Assembly (NCBI GenBank): GCA_963628785.1
Contig: CAVGGQ010000073.1
Coordinates: 1 to 9,513, forward strand
Direction: 5' to 3'
Length of the DNA stretch: 9,513 nt
Source: Apopatocola sp963628785
Lineage (GTDB): Bacteria; Bacillota; Clostridia; Oscillospirales; Oscillospiraceae
Shown: piece after piece, positions 5,347 to 9,513 of the stretch
Numbering within the stretch: the stretch's first letter is position 1
Layout: every line of letters begins with the position of its first letter
The notes under the pieces: generated by a model
What the model saw: only the letters and a program-made list of their open reading frames with translations
Told to the model about the DNA's origin: nothing
The model's database searches: none
Translations under genes and position numbers: made by a program

Positions 5347-6030
5347 ATGGATTGGTACCCCTTGTGGAACTCGCTGCGCATTGCTGCAATCAGCACCGTG
5401 ATCATCTTTTTTGTCGGCATATTCTCCGCCTACTGGCTCTCCAAGGCGCCGAAGGCGGTAAAAGGTGTGTTGGATGTTATTCTTACCATGCCGCTCGTGC
5501 TGCCGCCGACGGTCGTCGGCTACCTGCTGCTGCGCGTGCTCGGTCCGAAGCGCATCATCGGCGCATGGTTTCTCTCCACGTTCGGCGTTCGGCTCGTAAT
5601 GACATGGTGGTCGGCCATTTTTGCCACCGTCGTTGTCATTTTCCCGCTGATGTACCGCACTGCGCGCGGCGCATTCGAATCGTTTGACGAAACGCTGGCC
5701 TGGTCTGCGCGCTCTATCGGTCTCTCCGACCGGTTTATTTTCTGGCGCATCCGCATGCCGTACTGCCGGCAGGGCATTCTTGCCGGAACCGTTCTTGCAT
5801 TCGCACGCGCTCTCGGTGAATACGGCGCGACGAGCATGATTGCGGGCTACACACCCGGGCGCACCGCAACGATCTCCACCACGGTGTATCAGCTCTGGAG
5901 AACGAACGACGATGCCAGGGCTCTCCGCTGGGTGCTCATCAATATGGCGATCTCCTTTGTTGTGCTTCTGGCCGTAAACATGCTTGAAAAGAACAAATAT
6001 CGCCTCACCAACCGAAAGGGGGGCCGGTAA
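5347..6030 (+). CDS. modB: Molybdate ABC transporter permease ModB
   Basis: 227 aa, close to the 229 of the Escherichia coli protein. It is the inner-membrane channel subunit, dimeric in the complex. Hydrophobic segments are seen at about 8-30, 42-63, 83-103, 143-160 and 195-212. LTMPLVLPPTVVGYLLL (46-62) is characteristic of ModB/CysT-type permeases. The EAA loop that docks on the ATPase is at about 118-138 (AWSARSIGLSD to RIRMP), followed by RALGEYGATSMIAGYTPGRT (154-173), the hallmark of molybdate/tungstate permeases. The start is ATG 5347: GAGGTGA (5334-5340) sits 6 bases before it, but directly abuts the alternative TTG 5341. The stop codon touches the start of modC. Confidence 0.95.
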   Translation: MDWYPLWNSLRIAAISTVIIFFVGIFSAYWLSKAPKAVKGVLDVILTMPLVLPPTVVGYLLLRVLGPKRIIGAWFLSTFGVRLVMTWWSAIFATVVVIFPLMYRTARGAFESFDETLAWSARSIGLSDRFIFWRIRMPYCRQGILAGTVLAFARALGEYGATSMIAGYTPGRTATISTTVYQLWRTNDDARALRWVLINMAISFVVLLAVNMLEKNKYRLTNRKGGR

Positions 6031-7074
6031 ATGTCGCTCATCGTAGATATTGAAAAACAGCTCGGCGATTTTCACCTGCGCACGCAGGTGGAGGCCGGCA
6101 ACGAAACGATCGCTCTGCTCGGTGCGTCCGGCTGCGGAAAGAGCATGACGCTCAAGTGCATTGCCGGTATCGTCCGCCCCGACTCCGGCCACATCGAAGT
6201 TGACGGCGTAACGCTGTTCGACAGCAAGAAAGGCATCTGCCTCTCGCCGCAGCAGCGCCGCACCGGGCTTCTGTTCCAGAACTACGCGCTTTTCCCGAAT
6301 ATGACCGTGCGGCAGAACATTCTCTGCGGCGCACGGCGCGAAAAGGACAAGGCTCTGCGCGCCGAGCGTGTTTCCTCGCTGATGAACAGCTTCGGTCTCA
6401 CGCCGCTCGCCTCCCGCTATCCGGCGCAGCTCTCCGGCGGTCAGCAACAGCGCGCGGCTCTCGCGCGCATTCTCGTGTCCGACCCGCACATTCTTCTTCT
6501 GGACGAGCCGTTTTCCGCACTGGACAGTCACCTCCGTTTCCGTCTGGAGCGCGAGGTGAAGCAGGTCATCCGCGATTTCGGAAAGACGGTCGTGCTTGTG
6601 TCGCATGACCGCGATGAAGTTTTCCGCCTCTCCGACCGGATTGCCGTGATGGACGCCGGGCATATCGTATCACAGGGTACGCGCCACGAGGTGTTTGCCA
6701 ATCCCGGAACGGCGGCCGGTGCCGCGCTTACCGGATGCAAAAACGTCTCTCCCTTCGAGCTGCGCCCGGACGGCACGGTTTACGCCTCCTCCTGGGGGAT
6801 CTCTCTCACGCTCGGCGAGAGCAGCGAAGGGTTCACCGCCGTCGGCATCCGCATGCACGATATCCGCTTCGGTGAAGGGGAAAACAGCATCGTATGCGAG
6901 ATCATCGAAGAGATCGAAAATCCGTTCTCCGTTACCGTAATGCTTCATCCGGAAGGTGCGAGAGAAGGCGCTTCTATCGGGTGGGAGCTGGATAAAAAAG
7001 AATGGGAAAGCGTTCGCGGCGAAACGGTTCGCATCCGTCTGCCGCGTGAGTCGCTTATGCTTCTCAAGGAGTGA
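6031..7074 (+). CDS. modC: Molybdate ABC transporter ATP-binding protein ModC
   Basis: 347 aa. It is the cytoplasmic ATPase that powers ModB. All nucleotide-binding motifs are present: Walker A GASGCGKS (31-38), Q-loop Q83 in LFQNYALFP, signature LSGGQ (134-138), Walker B ILLLDE (154-159), D-loop SALD (162-165) and switch H192 in VSHD. The C-terminal third (about 230-347) is weakly conserved and of a length to hold one TOBE-like domain, the part that can bind molybdate in some ModC proteins. Its ATG follows the modB stop with no gap, and its ribosome binding site (AAAGGGGGG, within 6017-6025) lies in the end of modB, so the two are probably translationally coupled. Confidence 0.95.
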   Translation: MSLIVDIEKQLGDFHLRTQVEAGNETIALLGASGCGKSMTLKCIAGIVRPDSGHIEVDGVTLFDSKKGICLSPQQRRTGLLFQNYALFPNMTVRQNILCGARREKDKALRAERVSSLMNSFGLTPLASRYPAQLSGGQQQRAALARILVSDPHILLLDEPFSALDSHLRFRLEREVKQVIRDFGKTVVLVSHDRDEVFRLSDRIAVMDAGHIVSQGTRHEVFANPGTAAGAALTGCKNVSPFELRPDGTVYASSWGISLTLGESSEGFTAVGIRMHDIRFGEGENSIVCEIIEEIENPFSVTVMLHPEGAREGASIGWELDKKEWESVRGETVRIRLPRESLMLLKE

Positions 7075-7079
7075 TCGAT

Positions 7080-8096
7080 ATGAAAAAAATACCCGTAGAA
7101 GAAGCGATCGGCAAAACTCTGTGCCACGATATCACTGCCATGCGCGACGGCTTCAAGGGCGCGGCCTTCCGGCGAGGTCATGTGATCTGCGAAGAAGATG
7201 TGCCGAAGCTCCTCGATCTCGGCAAGCGCACGGTGTTCATCTGGGAAGAGAACGTGGGGGAAATTCATGAAGAGGACGCTGCGCGGCGTATGGCCGCCAT
7301 GACGCCCGTGGAAGGCGCTCACTACACCGCGCCGAGCGAAGGCAAGGTGCTGCTCATGGCAGACCATGCCGGCATGTTCCGGGTGGATACGGAGCTTCTT
7401 CGCGCCGTAAACTCCATCGGCGACCTGACGATCTCCACACTGCCCGACCATTTCCCGGTAAACGAGGGCGACCATCTCGCTTCGATGCGCATCGTGCCGC
7501 TCGTCACGCAGGAGGCGCAGATCGAAGAGGCGGAGCGGCTCTGCAGCGGAAAAAAGCTGCTTGATCTGCTTCCCTATCATGAAAAGAAGCTCGGCGTTGT
7601 CATCACCGGCTCCGAGATCTATACCGGACGCATCAAAGACAAGTTCGAGCCGGTCGTCCGCGCGAAAATGACGAAATATCCGTGCGAGATCCTCGGCGTC
7701 ACCATCTGCGACGACGATCTCGGCATGATCACGGGAGCCGCGAAGAAATACCTCGAGCAGGGCGCGGATATGCTGTTCTTCACCGGCGGAATGTCCGTAG
7801 ACCCCGACGACCTGACACCGACCGCGGTACGGCAGCTCGGCGCGGACATTGTGACGCACGGCGTTCCGTCCCAGCCCGGCAATATGACGCTTGTGGCCTA
7901 TCTCGGCCCGGTGCCGATTCTCGGCATTCCCGGTGCGGCCATCAGCATGCCGACCACCGTATTCGATGTGCTGCTCCCGGCGCTGTTCGCCGATGAGCGC
8001 ATTACAAAAGAGGATCTGATCCGTCTCGGCGACGGCGGTCTCTGCCGCCTCTGCAAGCCCTGCCACTTCCCCACCTGCACATTCGGAAGATATTGA
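7080..8096 (+). CDS. MoeA-like molybdopterin-binding protein with C-terminal Cys cluster
   Basis: 338 aa. The N-terminus PVEEAIGKTLCHDIT (5-19) resembles the start of MoeA, which inserts molybdate into activated molybdopterin. The MoCF/MogA-type binding domain spans about 170-305, with VVITGSEIYTGR (173-184), FFTGGMSVDPDDLTP (233-247) and GIPGAAI (282-288), the expected phosphate and pterin loops. The middle part (60-165) is not recognised and the protein is shorter than full MoeA (about 400). The extreme C-terminus has four cysteines, C322, C325, C328 and C333 (CxxCxxCxxxxC), a possible metal or iron-sulfur site. ATG 7080 is chosen because AAGGAG (7066-7071) is 8 bases away; GTG 7071, overlapping the modC stop, is less likely. 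Its place as last gene of the mod operon suggests it takes imported molybdate into cofactor or processes the cofactor. Exact reaction unproven. Confidence 0.88.
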   Translation: MKKIPVEEAIGKTLCHDITAMRDGFKGAAFRRGHVICEEDVPKLLDLGKRTVFIWEENVGEIHEEDAARRMAAMTPVEGAHYTAPSEGKVLLMADHAGMFRVDTELLRAVNSIGDLTISTLPDHFPVNEGDHLASMRIVPLVTQEAQIEEAERLCSGKKLLDLLPYHEKKLGVVITGSEIYTGRIKDKFEPVVRAKMTKYPCEILGVTICDDDLGMITGAAKKYLEQGADMLFFTGGMSVDPDDLTPTAVRQLGADIVTHGVPSQPGNMTLVAYLGPVPILGIPGAAISMPTTVFDVLLPALFADERITKEDLIRLGDGGLCRLCKPCHFPTCTFGRY

Positions 8097-8102
8097 GACG
8101 AA

Positions 8103-8142
8103 GCCGCCTCCCGGACATATCATCGGGAGGCGGCTCATTTTT
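8103..8142 (+). terminator. Terminator of the mod operon
   Basis: A perfect 11-bp GC-rich stem (8103-8113 with 8124-8134), a 10-base loop, then TCATTTTT. It begins 6 bases after the stop codon of the MoeA-like gene. Confidence 0.93.
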
Positions 8143-8150
8143 GATCGTAT

Positions 8151-8185
8151 ATAAAAGCTGCCGGAACAGCAATCTGTTCCGGCAG
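8151..8185 (-). terminator. Terminator of the rpsB-tsf operon
   Basis: A perfect 12-bp stem (8158-8169 with 8174-8185) with a 4-base loop. Read on the minus strand it is followed by CTTTTAT. It lies 22 bases past the tsf stop and only about 15 bases from the mod operon terminator, which it faces. Confidence 0.9.
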
Positions 8186-8207
8186 TCGGTGTTTATGGGA
8201 TTATGGA

Positions 8208-9124
8208 TCAGCCTTTGACCATTTTGGCGACTTCGGCGGCGAGGTCGTCCTGGCGCTTTTCGATGCCTTCGCCCTTCTCGAAGCGGACGAAGCTCTTGAC
8301 GGTGACGGAGGTGCCCAGTTCCTTGGCAACGGCGGCAACATGCTGCTCGACGCTGACCTTGTCGTCCTTTACGAACGGCATCTGGAGCAGGCAGATCTCC
8401 TTGTACCACTTGCCGAGACCGCCCATGACGATCTTCTCGAGGATGGCGTCGGGCTTCTTCGCGTTCTTCGGATCCTGCTTCGCGGTGGCGATGCGGATCT
8501 CCTTTTCCTTCTCGACTTCGGCAGCCGGGACATCCTTCTGATCGAGGAACTGCGGATTGAGAGCGCAGATCTGCATGGCGACATCGCGGCCGAGCTCGTT
8601 GACGGCTTCGGCGGAAGCGGTGGTGTCGAGGTCAACGAGGACGGCGACCTTGCCCTTCATGTGGACATAGGGGACGCACACGCCCTCTACGCGGGCGAAG
8701 CGGCGGACCTTCATATTCTCGCGGACGGAGAGGAAGAGCTCATTCTTCGCATCGTCCACGGTGCCCTTGCCGGTGTACCAGGGGCAAGCGATGAGTGCAT
8801 CGACATCGGCGGGGTTCTCCTTGGCGATGACCTTGGCCACGCCGGAGACGAATTCATTGAACAGGGGGCCGCCCGCGACGAAGTCGGACTCGCAGTTGAC
8901 TTCGACGATGACGCCGACACCGTCGATGACATCGGCGTAAGCCATGCCTTCGGCGGCGACGCGGGTCGCCTTCTTGGCCTGGGAAGCCAGACCCTTTTCG
9001 CGCAGGTAAACAACGGCCTTCTCGAAATCGCCTTCGTTCTCAACGAGCGCCTTCTTGCAGTCCATCAGACCGCAGCCGGTAGCCTGGCGCAGCTCGTTAA
9101 CGGCAGCAGCGGTAATAGCAGCCA

Positions 9125-9125
<1 letters not shown>
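8208..9125 (-). CDS. tsf: Translation elongation factor Ts
   Basis: 305 aa, normal for Clostridia. EF-Ts recharges EF-Tu by promoting GDP release in the cytosol. The N-terminal UBA-like domain is typical, with ELRQATGCGLMDCKKAL (11-27), and is followed by the core with VNCESDFVA (76-84). Here S80-D81-F82 is the counterpart of the TDF/TDV motif that contacts the EF-Tu nucleotide site. A second half-domain and the C-terminal part (SVEQHVAAVAKELGTSV) complete the two-subdomain core. The ATG overlaps the rpsB stop by one base (TAATG), and its ribosome binding site AAGGAGG lies within the last codons of rpsB, so translation is coupled. The rpsB-tsf pair is conserved across bacteria. Confidence 0.97.

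Positions 9126-9513
<388 letters not shown>

Noticed and set aside
5275..6663. Minus-strand ORF of 462 codons
   Set aside because: Shadow of modB and modC, whose own frames carry full family motifs.
6945..8138. Minus-strand ORF of 397 codons
   Set aside because: Shadow of the MoeA-like gene; it would also run through the operon terminator.

Overview
The window looks like chromosomal DNA of a low-to-moderate-GC-promoter, GC-rich-coding Clostridia member, probably an Oscillospiraceae/Ruminococcaceae-type gut anaerobe. This is inference from strong AGGAGG-type ribosome binding sites, consensus sigma-A promoters, a clostridial-type EF-Ts and glutamate dehydrogenase, and the Ala/Glu/Thr linker behind the lipobox of ModA. 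No species is named because no search was possible.

Layout. At 67-846 (+) lies a membrane-anchored protein with a zinc ribbon, one transmembrane helix and an extracellular Ig-like (Big_2) domain. A near-ideal promoter (882-910) then drives tRNA-Val(GAC) at 930-1006, followed by a terminator. From 1061 to about 1640 there is no intact gene. This stretch holds inverted and direct partial copies of the tRNA, a decayed terminator hairpin, a frameshifted unknown ORF (minus) and a fragment of a BspA-like leucine-rich-repeat gene (plus). It reads as a scarred tRNA-adjacent region.

On the minus strand, a SAM methyltransferase gene (3811-3108, broken by one missing base) and gdhA (3075-1726, NADP-type glutamate dehydrogenase) probably form one transcript from a promoter at 3927-3955 and end at a strong terminator at 1651-1696.

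On the plus strand, 4119-8142 is a molybdate operon: promoter, a dyad at the predicted start of transcription, a folded leader that may be a molybdenum-cofactor-type riboswitch, then modA (lipoprotein receptor), modB (permease), modC (ATPase) and a MoeA-like molybdopterin-binding protein with a C-terminal four-cysteine cluster. It closes with a strong terminator. The genes together import molybdate and pass it to cofactor assembly. The hairpin between modA and modB could favour the binding protein over the rest.

At the right edge, rpsB (partial) and tsf lie on the minus strand as the classical ribosomal S2/EF-Ts operon, translationally coupled by a TAATG overlap and ended by a terminator that faces the mod operon terminator.

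Most of the window is ordinary core genome. The points deserving a second look are the tRNA-derived palindromic region, the structured modA leader, the Cys cluster of the MoeA-like protein and the single-base frameshift in the methyltransferase.
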